NCBI GenBank assembly: GCA_963693305.1
Contig: OY855913.1
Coordinates: 24,822,614-24,886,613, forward strand
Source: Meandrina meandrites
Taxonomy: Eukaryota; Cnidaria; Anthozoa; Scleractinia; Meandrinidae
Direction of reading: 5' to 3'
Length of the DNA: 64,000 bases
Under the pieces are notes generated by a model. That model had not been told where the DNA came from, made no database searches, and worked only from the letters and a program-made list of their open reading frames with translations. The position numbers and the translations under genes are program-made. Below, in pieces: positions 12,712 to 26,100 of the stretch. Position 1 is the stretch's first letter. Every line of letters starts with the position of its first letter.

Positions 12712-13896
12712 CTAGGACTTGAGATTATCTTGCCTCCAAAATTCTCTACATTTCACCCAGATTGAAGCACTGTAAAGTTCATGAAGATATCTGAAGACAC
12801 TAGTATGCTCGGAAAGATAACCACCCTCATCTGTTAGAGTCAAAGATCTTGGCAGGCTGTGAGGTTTCCCTTGTCTCAGGCTCGGCTGAGTTTCAACATT
12901 CTCATACATTGTGTGTGCATTGATTCTCCTTCTTCGTTCAGATTTCGGTCTCTGGCTTCGTGACACTGCTTCACGCTTTACTCTTGTAATCATGTCAAAG
13001 TCATCCTTACTTCTCGATGGCATGCCGGTATTTCCACTCAATCTGCTGAATAAGTCTTCATTATGCATGACTTCTAACCGTTCCAGGTCAGAATAGCTCA
13101 GCGGCATTAGTTCCGAGGAGTGTTTAGGGAATGAATAAAAACCTTCATCAAATGAGAATTCATTTTGAATCGGAATCTGATCATCATCATCATCATCATC
13201 ATCGAGGTTGATCAGATTACCAACTGGTGTTTCTGTTCTGTCTAAAGTGAGGTCATTAATATCGACATCACCAGAGTAGGCCGATGCACCTTGCCTCGTT
13301 GGAAGTTCTAGATTATCCAGCCTGTCAGTGTTCCCAGAGCCAAAATCGTCTGTAACACTCGCAACAGGAATCTGGAAAAAAGATTCAGAATTCGATCTGT
13401 CTTCTTCAGTATCAACAGTATTGAAGTTTGAGGCACCGGAAACGCTCGATGTCGCATTTGTATTATCACTCGAGCCTGCAGTAACGAGATCATTTTCTTC
13501 CGACGTCAGTTTTTCTAACGTACTTTCAAAAGATTCCACCATCATTTTTAAGTATTCATAACTGGAATGAGTGATCGCCCTCATCCACGATTCCATTTCC
13601 TTCGGCGTATCAGCGCCAAGGATGTACGTCCTGGAGCCATCCCCACCAAAAGTGATTTGGAAGGCATAAGGTTCCCCGCTTTCCGCCAACTCAACATGGC
13701 AATTGTCCAACACAACCACTCCGATGGGTTCCTTGTCAGATCGTTTCTCGAAGTAAAACAAAAGATTACCCTTCAAAATAAACCAACGCCGCTGATAGCC
13801 TCTGTTCAGCTCACCCTTCTTATTCAAGAAGCCCTCTTTGTCGGTCGGGGCGGAGGAAGTAGAAAATTCAGCTACACATCGTTCGTTCAATCTCAT
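12712..13896 (-). CDS. PHETA1: Sesquipedalian/PHETA-type PH-domain protein (OCRL/INPP5B partner)
   Basis: A single uninterrupted exon of 394 codons. The start MRLNERCVAEF matches vertebrate MKLNERSLAFY. A PH domain spans about 18-113 (GFLNKKGELNRGYQRRWF; end ESWMRAI). A middle low-complexity region holds eight consecutive Asp near residue 230. The C-terminal F-x-x-L-H-x-x-Y motif (VFRYLHELYSASI) corresponds to the F&H motif that binds the ASH-RhoGAP part of OCRL and INPP5B (family knowledge). The family works in recycling from early endosomes to the TGN and plasma membrane. At 394 residues it is longer than the roughly 250-residue vertebrate proteins because of the acidic and Ser-rich middle. 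The vertebrate PHETA1/PHETA2 split postdates this lineage, so the symbol means the family. It is divergent from PLBD2 copy A. A broken 5' copy lies at 35039-35286. Confidence 0.92.
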   Translation of the reverse strand: MRLNERCVAEFSTSSAPTDKEGFLNKKGELNRGYQRRWFILKGNLLFYFEKRSDKEPIGVVVLDNCHVELAESGEPYAFQITFGGDGSRTYILGADTPKEMESWMRAITHSSYEYLKMMVESFESTLEKLTSEENDLVTAGSSDNTNATSSVSGASNFNTVDTEEDRSNSESFFQIPVASVTDDFGSGNTDRLDNLELPTRQGASAYSGDVDINDLTLDRTETPVGNLINLDDDDDDDDQIPIQNEFSFDEGFYSFPKHSSELMPLSYSDLERLEVMHNEDLFSRLSGNTGMPSRSKDDFDMITRVKREAVSRSQRPKSERRRRINAHTMYENVETQPSLRQGKPHSLPRSLTLTDEGGYLSEHTSVFRYLHELYSASIWVKCREFWRQDNLKS

Positions 13897-14148
13897 AGTA
13901 ATGCACTTGAGTTTTACTCAGTTTGCAAGAATATCGTATCATAAACGTTATTCCAAAAATGAACAAGGCCAGTTTTCGATATGCAAATAAAACTCCTCCA
14001 AAGTTGATATTCGTTTCTGGAAATCAATCAAGTCCAGTCGCCATCTTGTTTTTGCTGTCGGTCACGTGATCTGATAAAGACAAGAAAAGAGTAAAGCTGG
14101 GTTCTAATCTCGTGACGATCACTGCGGAGTCTAATGCGGAAGGAGGAA
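13897..14148. promoter_or_regulatory. Divergent promoter of PHETA (minus) and PLBD2-A (plus) with CLEAR-like CACGTG and YY1-like sites
   Basis: Only 252 bp separate the two start codons, which point away from each other. GTCACGTGAT at 14061-14070 fits the CLEAR/E-box consensus GTCACGTGAC bound by TFEB/MITF factors at lysosomal genes. CGCCATCTTG at 14039-14048 fits a YY1 site. There is no TATA box near either gene. The same two sites are kept in the duplicated copy (CACGTG core within 35452-35461). That these factors regulate the genes is inference from motifs and gene function. Confidence 0.6.
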
Positions 14149-17100
14149 ATGTCCGCTGCAGCAATGAAGTTTATTCGGCTTCTTCTCCTTTTGGTACCAG
14201 TTTGTGCCTGTATTATTGAAGCAAATGCAAAAGAAAGCCGTGCTTCAGTGGTGTTAGATTCCGATGGCAAAACCTTGATTATAAAAGCTGGATATGATTC
14301 CTTACAGTCGATGGTGGCTTGGGGCATATTCCGTGACGATATTAATTCGTCAGGGTGAGCAAGTGACAAATATTCAGTTGTAAATCTCAGTTTACTAAAT
14401 TTACATATATCAATGGCGCTTAAGTCGTCAAAACAACTATTAGCTGCCCTTGTTAGCTGGTGGGGGGGGGGGGGGGGTACTAGAAAGGGGGGATATATAA
14501 AAGAAATAATAAAGTTTATTGTAACACATTTTCACACAAAAGTAATGTGGTGGATGTGTAAGTATAAAATCCTAAAATTAGCTTGTTTTATTATCCAAGT
14601 GATTGTATGGCATCTGGGAAAGGGAGAGAGGGGTCTTATTAAAAAAAAAATTCAGAGGAGAGCTTAAAAGAGAAGAGGCTGGTGGCAAGGGGTGGGGGGG
14701 GGGGGGGGGGTAGATTGTACGGTGGCCCACAAGTGCACACCAAATTTAAATCACTCACACTATATTCAAATCACTCGCGCCGAATTCAAATCGCCCACAC
14801 CAAAAATCAAATCTTCACACCGAATTCAAAAACACTCGCACCAAATTTAAATCGCTCACACCGAAAATCAAATCTTCACACCGAATTCAAATCGCTCACA
14901 CCGAATTCAAGAACACTCGCACCAAATTTAAATCGCACACACCGAAAATCAAATCTTCACACCGAATTCAAATCACTCACACCGAATTCAAAAACACCCG
15001 CACCAAATTTAAATCGCTCACACCGAATTCAAATCTTCACACCGAATTCAAATCATTCACACCGAACTAACACTTCCGGTCAGCGGTCTCGCCTACCTGC
15101 TTCGTTGGTACCTCATATATAGTATTTATAATGTACCCTAATATTGTAATCCTAGTATGCTTCACGTGCTTTGTTACTTTGCTTACTTCCGTTACTTTAT
15201 TCACTTGAGATACTTTGCAGATACTTTGCTTACTTGAGATACTCTGCTTATTTTACTTGAGATACTTCGCTTACTTGAGATTCTTTGCTTCCTTCAGTTA
15301 CTTTGCTTACTTCAGTTACTTTGCTTCAAACTTCAGTTACTTTGCTTACTTCAGTTACTTTGCTTCAAACTTCAGTTACTTTGCTTACTTCAGTTACTTT
15401 GCTTACTTCAGATACTTTGCTTACTTCAGTTACTTTACTTACTTCAGATACTTTGCTTACTTCAGTAAGCAAACTTACTTCTATCTCAAGTAAACAATGA
15501 GTCTCAAGTAAGCAAAGTAAATCAAGTAAGCAAAGAGTCTCAAGTAAGCCAAGCATCTCAAGTAAGCAAAGCATCTCAATTAAGCAAAGTATCTCAAGTA
15601 AGCAGAGTATCTCAAGTAAGCAAAGTATCTGCAAAGAATCTCAAGTGAATAAAGTAACGGAAGTAACGGAAGTAAGCAAAGTAACAAAGCAGGTGAAGAA
15701 TATTAGGATTACAATATTAGGGTACATTATAAATACCATATATGAGGTACCTACGGAGCAGGTAGGCGAGACCGCTGACCGGAAGTGTTAATTCGGTGTG
15801 AGTGATTTGAATTCGGTGTGAGCGATTTAAATTTGGTGCGAGTGTTTTTGAATTCGGTGTGAGTGATTTGAATTCGGTGTGAAGATTTGGTTTTCGGTGT
15901 GAGCGATTTAAATTTGGTACGAGTGTTTTTGAATTCGGTGTGAAGATTTGATTTTCGGTGTGAGCGATTTAAATTTGGTGCGAGTGTTTTTGAATTCGGT
16001 GTGAAGATTTGATTTTTGGTGTGGGCGATTTGAATTCGGCGCGAGTGATTTGAATATAGTGTGAGTGATTTAAATTTGGTGTGCACTTGTGGGCCACCGT
16101 AAGATTGAATATACATTGGCACAAATCTGGGCACTAAAACAAATTTTTCTTTCACTAATGGCAAAGGCATGTTAGCCAAAGGAAGGTGAGCCTATAGCCA
16201 ATGTGCAAGGTTATTTTTGGGGTTGGTGCTTCCTGTCTTTTTAAGCTCATCGATCTCCTGCATATTCAACACCACTTTACAAAGATAATTAATAAATAAA
16301 AGCCCTTAATCACTTCTTTGTTCTTAGATGGTCATTTTTGGAGGTTCATTCGAATGCTTCATTACCAGACAAGACTCAAGCAATGGCTGTGGGAATGATA
16401 GAGGGCTTACTCACTGCAGAACTGATGTACAAAAGCTATCAAAATACACTGGCAGGTTACTGCAATGGTGACCCTGATTTCTGTGAAAAGTTGGGGAGGT
16501 TTCTTGGAGACAATCTCAAATGGATGATGGAGCAAATTACAAGCAACCCCAATGACCAATATTGGTACCAGGTAAGTTGTAGGTTACAATACGATCACTC
16601 CCCCAGGGGAGGATTTCCATATAAAGCAGGCAGGCAGTGCTTGTCAGGAATTTTGAATAAACTGAACTCCAACAGGAGTTTCAGTTTTCAGACATGATCA
16701 GGGTGTGACTTAAGCTTGTTTTGACCCCTAAAAGAAACCATTTTACCAAAACATTTTTATACATGTATATGTTTCTATATTCCTTTGTATGCAACCCTAA
16801 AATAGACCTTGATGGCTTCGTCGTCATTTCTCGTCATGCCAGTAGGTACATAAAGCTGTCACGCCCTCTGACCAACAGACTCTGTTCCATGCCGCCGCCT
16901 TGGCCATGTCCCAACTTTTCCGTCCTGCTTTCCCACTTTCTTTTTTTTCTTTCTTTTTTTACGACTGTTTTTGCGTATGCAAAACGGGAGTTATGGAAGG
17001 GGTGGCGATTTCATAGTTAATTATTATTTGAAGCCATCCTTCCTTCACTCCTTCAGTCGATCATCTGTAAACAAAAGGCCGTTGACAGATGGTTGGCAGA

Positions 17101-20100
17101 CCTACATGTAACGCCACTCTCAGTTTGACGTTGCGGTTTATTAAGACCGATGACAGACCACTGTACTTTACGCCCTAATGGTTTTGTTTTGATGGGTATG
17201 TGATGATAATTTGAAAATCGATTGTGAACATATTTTATTTTTATTTTACCTTAAATCAGGTGTATGTTGTTTCTGCCCTATTGAAAAATCAACATAATTT
17301 TCTTAAGTTTGCATGTGACGGTGAAAGCGAAATTGAAAGCGAAGTTTGTGTAATCGCTAGCTGACAGAAGATTATCAGTGTCACGCGACAAAGGTCAACC
17401 TAGCCGATTTCAAAATAAATTTTGTGCGACGCTTAATCTTCGCAGCAATCAAAGAATGCAAGATAAAACCTATCGATATCATGCTCATGGCACTATCAAA
17501 ACACATTCCGGAAATTGAACGTTAATCATAAACGCTGTACAGAGAAAAGAGTGAACACACGCTAGCACGAAAACACGCAAACTTGAATTTGTCTGCTTGG
17601 AGCTTGCTTCTTTTACTCCCAATGCAAATCACAATGAAAAACAGTGTAAATCCGTATAGATCTTTACAAGTGATCCACGTTCGACTTCGACGATTTAATT
17701 CGTCACTTGTTAAATAGAAGCTGCAAGAAGGAACAATTGCATCGTGTGCTTCACAGCGACAACCTAAATCAACGCATTTCAAACAACTTTTATAGGCCTC
17801 GGAGTTAAAGAAGTACCCTTGCTGAGTTTTATAACCCACAACAGATAAATGTTCATCGCATGCAAGCAAAATCATCAGCACAGGTCGCAGCGGAGAACAC
17901 TCGAGTTTCAACGACAAGATAAAATCTGGAGCGAGATTTATTCCTAGCAGAAGACTACCTATCCCAAAAGCCAGAGGACCCTACGGCAAGAGGGGTACCT
18001 TTCACAGTACAAGCAACCAAAATAATGCACGAAAACACGCAAACTTGAATTTGTCTGCTTGGAGCTTGCTTCTTTTACAACCAATGCAAAACAAAATGAA
18101 AAACAACGTAAATCGGTATAGATCTTTACAAGTGATGCACGTTCGACTTTGACGATTTAATTCGTCACTTGTTAAATAAAAGCGACAAGAACTCACACGA
18201 ACACATTAAATGATGAAGTCATCGCTTAAAAAAACAGTCGTGGCCCAATAGGGCCTTTTGATCTTTGCTTGTTTGTTTTTTTGTTTTTTCCTTTGTTTGT
18301 TTGTTTGTTTGTTTCCTTCCTTCCTTCGTTCTTTCTTTCTTTCTTCCCCCCCCCCCCCTTCCCTGGATCATAGGAGTATAACCCAGGGGGGTCTTCCTTT
18401 CTTCCTTATAAACTGGAAAATTTAAATTAACCCCTAATGGCGACTAAGCTGGGCGTGGCTCAAGCTTTTTTGACCCCTAAAAGCCCCTATATTCTAGTGA
18501 AGACTGACAATTACAGTTTTTTATTCAATAAAAAACAATCAACAATATCTCAACAGCTAATTAAAAGATATTGCCAGTTTTCTGCCCTTTCTGTCCTGAA
18601 CACTATTGCTTTTTGTGTATTTTTTATTTACTATACATGTATTATGTCTTAATAATAACTCTTGAAGAATAAATATTTTGTTACATTACAACAGATAAGC
18701 CTGATACTTGAGCAGTTTGCAGGAATTAAACAAGGTTATCTCTACAATAAAACCATTCCTCCTATTGATGATTTTGGATTCCTGTAAGTTATGAAAATCA
18801 TGCCCTAAGTAATTATAAATAAACGGCACGCAATGCATGCAGAAGCGATGACGTTTCACAAGGGGTCTTTAAGAATTTTCAGGAAATTTGACAGAAAATT
18901 TCAAGAAAGTTAATAAAAATAGCTGACAACTTCTGTGTTGAATGATTGTTCGACAAAAGTTGCGTTATGTTGCAGGGGGATATCTGATACTGACGACATA
19001 TGATACAAGGTCAAACGCTGTCTTGAAATTGTTGAGCCCTTTTGTTTTAAAAAAAAATTAAAGATTTCTGTTTACTAAATCTTATAAAACACATCAAATA
19101 TAATTAGTCTCTTTCAGTTAAACATGATTTCTTTTCTACTGACGTTTATTCCCGAACAACTTCTGTGTTGAATGACTGTTTGACAAAAGCTGTGTTATCT
19201 TGTAGCGCGACATCCGATACTGACGACATACAATACAAGGTCAAACGCTGTCTTGAAAATGTTTAGCCCTTTTCTTTTAAAAAATGTAAAGATTTCCGTT
19301 TACTAAACCTAATAAAACACATCAAATATAATTTATGTCTTTCGTTTATACATAGAATCAGTCCTTTCTAACTGCCCGGGAGTATTTTGCTTTGAGTTCT
19401 ACGCCGTGATTTCTTGTTGAGTTTTACTTGAATTCTTTTCTTCTGACGTTTATCCCTGAAGTTAGTTCCAAATTTTATTCGGTTCTAGAAAGATCGGTCG
19501 ATTGCAACAGGCAACAGATCCCGTCCGTCCACTCGCACGACGACAAGAACAAGAACACAAACCATGCACCTAGTTCCCAATGCTCTTCGGTTCAATTCAG
19601 GGAGTAATCACGCTCACACCGTAACACCAAAAATTCCATAAATTCCATCGCTTTTTCGCTTTACAGCATTAACTGATGACGTCATTATATGACGTCATCG
19701 CTTAAAAAGACACGTCAAAAATTCACAATAAGTAACCTAATGATAAAGGAGCCACTCTTGTATATTACCAGTAATTAGTATATTTTTAGTTCTGCAATCT
19801 AGACTGCAAAACTTTTACTGTGCCTTTCAATATAAATACCCAGACTGTAAAGTTCAAAGCTAGCGATTGAGTTTTTCGCTGGTACACAGGGGGTGCGGGT
19901 GGGGGGTACTCCAATTTGGGATGGGGTGTGCTGGAAAGGTTCTTTTAAAAGCCCTGACCCTTTAAGGATACAAACCTATTTAAGGACACTAATGGAAATT
20001 GTTACCCTTTTTTAGGCCCAAACCCAAAAAAATGACACCCTACTCAAATTCTTTATAAAATCGTAATTAAATTGCTTTACTAATACTTGAACAGATAATT

Positions 20101-23100
20101 CAGTTTAACAGACCAATTTTTCCCATTTAACTGGGTATTGATGCACTGCAGTTTTAGCTGATAGAATTTAAACTAGCACCCTATCTAAGGATCACACCAA
20201 AAGGAGCAAAAATGATACCCTATTAAGGACTAAGAACCTCAAAAACGATACCCTATCCCGTGGCACATACCTAAGGCTATATAGTCAATATATGTGAGAA
20301 CCCAGGCACTGGTATTTCTGGCCTATGGGCAGAACTGACATCGCTGCACTGAATTTGGCATCACACATATGCATGAGCACATCAAGATTAGGTTTGGCCA
20401 TGCAATTTAGAGTTAGCATTAAAGAGAATTACGAAGAGTTAAAGAAATCATCCAGAATTCCTTAGAAACTTACAATCATTATGTGACAAATGCAGTCTAT
20501 GTTATGTACATGTAGTGAAAATCACTTCTCTGTAGAATATGAAACCCTGACCATCTGTTTATTAGTAATTTATTTTCCTTTGGTTGATCCCTATGTTCGA
20601 AGTCTTATGCAAGCTGACGGTGACTTGGAAGACTTGGAGCAAGCTTTAGGAAAGAAGGAAGTCCGCCATGTGTTTGGCTCAGGGTCCTGTTCAGCGCTGA
20701 TTAAAGTGTTGCCAGGCAACAAAGACTTGTACATTTCTCAGGTCACTTGGACTTCTTATGCACAATTGCTGCGAGTCTTTAAGCTTTATGATGTTCCATT
20801 CACTGTGAGTGGAAGTAAAGGTGCGTGCGAAAATGATTCTTAAAATCTCCTGATCTCCAAAAGGTCGCGATAACAAGGATCTCATTGCTACAGTGTGAAA
20901 CAAATGAATAGCACAATAAAATGCTATCGACCACTAGCCCAGGAAAATGTAGAGAAAGATTGTAAGGTAGATCAAAATTAATGTTTTAAAAATTACTATT
21001 ACTATCACGTAACAATCCATGGTCAACAGAAACAGTTTTAACTTAAAAGGTCATTTTGAAATGAATTGTAAGGAAACACAAAATATATAAACATCACTTA
21101 AATGACATTTTTTGCTAAATTTTAAAGGAGAAATTATTCCTGGAAGGAAGCAGAGTTTCTCTTCTTACCCTGGGCTGATGACAAGTGGAGATGACTTCTA
21201 TATATTAAGCAGCGGAATGGTCAGTAAATGAAACATTCTCACGCAATATACATGTACAAAAGCTTAATTTTATGCTGCATCGTCTTGCAAAGATCCAGCA
21301 CTATATGACACCTAAATAGCTCAGGTTACTTAAACTGTTATTCAACTGTACTTGTCAACAGACAAAATCTGCTCAAAACGAGTACAAATATTCCATGGTA
21401 CATGTATTTAAACTCTAGGAAACGAGCTAGTTGTTGTCTTATTAGGTCTTCTGCACACGTGTTACACATAGCCGTGGGGGATGGGGGGGGGGGGGGGGTA
21501 CTCGAGATTCCAAGTGATGGGGGTGATCGAAGAATTTTTTTGGGTTTGAAGTTTTCAATTCCATTTTTTTTTCGGGGGGGGGGGGTAGGGAAATTTGGCA
21601 AGTATTGTTTTGTGTGGCTTGATTTAAGGTGTCTCTCTACAGTTTTTTCTGGACCATACCAAACATTTTCATTTGGCCGTTTAGCAAACTTCCCGGACTT
21701 GAATCGATGTGAAATTTACACCAGATAATGGAATTGGATTGAAGTTTGATATAATTATTTTTTAGGAAAATCGATATTTCCATGGTAACAATAAACAGAA
21801 AAACTAGATATCAGTTAAATTTGAATTCTACGCGAATACGATTTGACGTAGAAAACCTAACACCAGTATCTGAAACTTTGGTGTACTGCATATCAAATAC
21901 ACAAGAATAAAAAAAATCTGTATGTTTGATTTCGAATAAATCGAAATTATATTTCAAACCATGCTTGTTGCATTATAATGATAAACGGACCGATTTGAAG
22001 ACACTGCTTTGGTTAAATTATTTCGAAATGACACCAAAATGTGTATTTAACTTATCTTTCGTCGCCGTGAAAGTTTAGTTGATGTTCATCATCGCAATCC
22101 CGAGAATTGGATTTTTTCATACGGTCACTACCAATGTAATTTTTGGTAAATTTTCTACTTTTCGCGCTTTTTCGAAAATCTCCAAAACGGCTCCAACGAT
22201 TTTTTTAAAACTTTCACAACACATACCTGATAATGCAAAGAATTTAATTCCAAAGTTTTATTAACGTTGATTTACTGGAACATGTCCAAACTTATCCTTA
22301 AAGAAGGCGTTCGAACCGATGAAAAAGTTGCGTTACAAATTCAGCTTTCGCAATTTATGCTAAAATATTCAAATCAATGTTTTCTACATTCCATCTTGAT
22401 AAATACAGTTCGTTGCTATTGTTTTCAATATTGTGTTTTCCCCTCACTCTTTTGCTCACTCGATGGAATGTAAAAAAACATTGATTTGAATATTTTAGCA
22501 TAAATTGCGAAAGCTGAATTTGTAACGCAACTTTTTCGTCGGTTCAAACGCCTTCTTTAAGGATAAATTTGGACATGTTCCAGTAAATCAATGTTAATAA
22601 AACTTTGGAATTAAATTCTTTGCATTATCAAGCATGTGTTGCAAAAGTTTTAAAAAAATCGTTGGAGCCGTTTTGGAGATTTTGGAAAAAGCGCAAAAAG
22701 TGGAAAATTTACCAAAAATTACACTGGTAGTGACCGTATGAAAAAATCCAATTCTCGGGATCGCGATAACGAAAATCAACTAAACTTTCACGGCGATGAA
22801 AGATAAGTTAAATACACATTTTGGTGTTATTTCAAAGTAATTTCATCAAAGCAGTGTCTGCGTCTCGGTCCATTTATCGTTATAATGCAAAAAGCATGGT
22901 TTGAAATATATTTTTGATTTATTCGAAATCAAACATACAGATTTTTTTTATTCTTGTATATTTGATGTGCAGTACACCATAGTTTCAGATTCTGGTGTTA
23001 GTTTTTTTACATCAAATCTTATTCGCGTAGAATTCTAGTTTAACTGATATCTTGTTTTTCTGTTTGTCGTTGCCATGGAAATATCGATTTTCCTAAAAAA

Positions 23101-26100
23101 TATATCATATCAAACTTCAATCCAATTCCAATATCTGGTGTAAATTTCACATCGATCCGAGTCCGGGAAGTTTGCTAAACGGCCAAATGAAAATGTTTGG
23201 TATGGTCCAGAAAAAACTGTAGAGAGACACCTTAAGTTGGGGTTTTTTGTTTGGTATTATAAACATATTTCTTAAAATTTGTGTTGGTGCCCTAGCTGCG
23301 GAGTTCTGTGAAGCACAAGCAAAGGAAGTGTTCTTGGGTGTCTCCAGTGTTAATAAAAAACCAGATGAGGGAAAGATAATTTCTGATGGTATGATAAAAT
23401 AAACAAAAACAAACATTCAATTTCTAATGCATGGGATTTTTGGGGGTTTTGTTGGTAGCTCTAGGGATTTTTTTTACGTCTTGATTTTTGCCCCCATTCA
23501 ATCATCCCCATTACTTGAAATTCAGAGTACCCCACACATAACATGGTTTAAGGGGGGTCCTTCTTAACTACCAATTTGTTGCTATGGAAGGTATCTAACC
23601 ATCGTATTTTGGAAACCAGACTTCCTATGGATATGGTTTTTGCACCACAACTTTGTTCAATTGAAGAGTCCTTCAAGAGTTTCAAAACACGTCCATATTT
23701 GACAAGCCACGTGACCAGAATAGAAAAAACCCTAAAACTGAAAGGGCATATAGATCTGAAAATTAAAATCAGTGCCAATAAATAAAGAACGTCCACATGC
23801 TCAATGCTTCGTATGGGTTTTATGAAATTCGCATTATTATAAAAGTTATGACGTAAAAGACACCCGTATTTCCAGACTTTCTTCAGTAGCGTTACTTTTT
23901 TAAGTGTAAATGGTAAATCCTTACGTAGGATAGTAAAGAAGGCTCAGTTATTTCTGATTCTTAAAAAAGTATGGAACTCTACCTTCTTTCCTCCAAGTTT
24001 TAGGAATTTTAAATTCTAACGCGCGGTTTGGGACTGGCACTAGGTACGCGCGAGCAGTGTCAATTTTTTCAAAGCAGGTGTTCCCCTCTAAAAGATTCGC
24101 CATTTAGCAATACGAAACGCTGCAAAATGGCTTGCCACCAAAATTCGTCTTCAGCAATCCCTTAGCAACTGCTATGGATCTGTAGTTAAGAAGGACCCCC
24201 CTTAAATCTGGTTTTGAGCAAAGAAAATTGCGGCATAACAACTTTTTACTCATCATTTGAAAATACTGCAAGACTCATAAAAATACAGGGACACTATACA
24301 GTGTTCTTCTTGTAGCTGTGTTCTTGGGCAAGATACTTTACTCTCATAGTGCCTCTCTCCACCCAGGTGTATAAATGGGTACCGGCGAATTTACTGCTGG
24401 GGGTAACCCTGTGATGGACTAGCTTCCCATCCAGGGGGGAGTAGAAATACTCCTAGTCGCTTCATGCTACGGAAACCGGGATAAGCTCCGGCCTGATGGG
24501 CCCATTGGCTCGTAAGCAGACTTTATACAGTGTATAATTTGTCTTTAAAGTATATAATTTTGAATTATCCAATTTTTTGTATATTATAATAACTGTCAGT
24601 TATATTTTTGAGTTAGTTTTTTAGTTGCACAAGAACTGAAAGCAGACATCTACTCAGGTCTAGAATCAGCTCCAGCAGTAGTTAATATTTTCTACCTCAA
24701 AAATCTTTCCTTTTTTAAGGTCACTCAAGAAACCACAATCGGAAACAGTAATCCCGACCTGTGGAAATATGTAGCAGCGAATGGTATCGTTCTGGAATGG
24801 ATGCGCACTATTGTAGCCAATCGTTTGGCACGCACCACAGAAGAATGGGCTGCTTTCTTTTCAAAACACAACAGTGGAACGTAAGTCGCTCAAGTAAAAA
24901 ATCAAACGCGAGAGAGAGTGTGTTGCAACAAATTCGGAACTTCCAAATCCTTCGAAGGGTCAGTTGAAGATATCACGTAACAGGTCAGAGTGTTTTGGAC
25001 GCACTTTTGGAGGCGTTTGAAAATTTGATGAAATTTCGTCCAAATCTTCTCGATCGAAACTAAAACTAAGGAATCAATAGAGTTACACTGGACATTATAC
25101 CCATCCGTAACCTGAAGCTTAGCTGATTATGAACTGAAAGTTAATAAAGGGAATTGAACCACTCTAGCGAATTTGGAAAAGCTGACATTTTGAGCGTTAG
25201 CCAATCGTCGGAACACATTAGTAACATGGGTGACTATTTGCTGTGGTGAGGGGCCAACGCTCGGGGCATTTGCCCTGTTCCCTCATCCCCACCCCGGGGA
25301 ATTTGCCAATTTTTTTTTAAAGAAATGCTAATGCCCGGGGGTTAGCCTGGGGGGGGGGGGGGGGGATGGGCACTGCTGGAATTGACTGATGCATAACCTG
25401 ATATGTGTTTGTGACAACAGATTTAATAGCGGTTTTTTTACTGCATTCAACTTGAAACACTTTCTAGTGAGTATATTTTTAACTAACACAGGCGTTCATG
25501 ATACTACTATTTATTAAATCTATTTCCAGATCGGTTGGCACAATGCTATTTGTTCATAAAAATACTAATTTACTTCTTTTTATTTCTCCATTGCTTTGAA
25601 TGAAATCTCTGATGTGTGGAACAGTTACAATAACGAGGTTGGTAAGATGGTATTGTAATCTTATGATTTCCATGTTTTGATATCTCTGTAATGCAACATG
25701 TTTATGCCCAGATACTTTCCAGCTTGCATTAAAAAAATATCTCTTTATTCTGACGCATTTTTCTTCTCCAATTTGATTGCATTTCACTTGAGCGTCGAAA
25801 TTTGATTACTGCCTTTTTCTGCTTTTGATTGCTGATTTTTTCTTAAAAAAAAAAAACAATGGCAACTTTAGACAAAAGTTTCCAAAAACTGGTCTGGTTA
25901 GACTTTTCGTTCACATGGGACCTGCTATCCGTAACGCCTATCCAGTCCCGATACGGTCCAATTTTTGAACTTAAAAACTCAGGGCCAAGGTTCGGAATCT
26001 TTCCGTTCACAAACTGGATCGGTCCCGTGTCAACGCCTAGATCAGTCGGCTACACAATTCTAGCTGTTTTCATACGGAACATAGTCGTGTATTTTCGTTT

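Noticed and set aside
13328..13944. Plus-strand frames opposite PHETA
   Set aside because: They are antisense shadows of the conserved PH-domain gene.
15180..15690. CRISPR-like array of short direct repeats
   Set aside because: The repeats are contiguous minisatellites without unique spacers, inside a transposon in an animal intron.
14682..16179. Protein-coding frames of 92-146 codons
   Set aside because: They are translations of the iterated motifs in the foldback element, open on both strands because the repeats lack stops.
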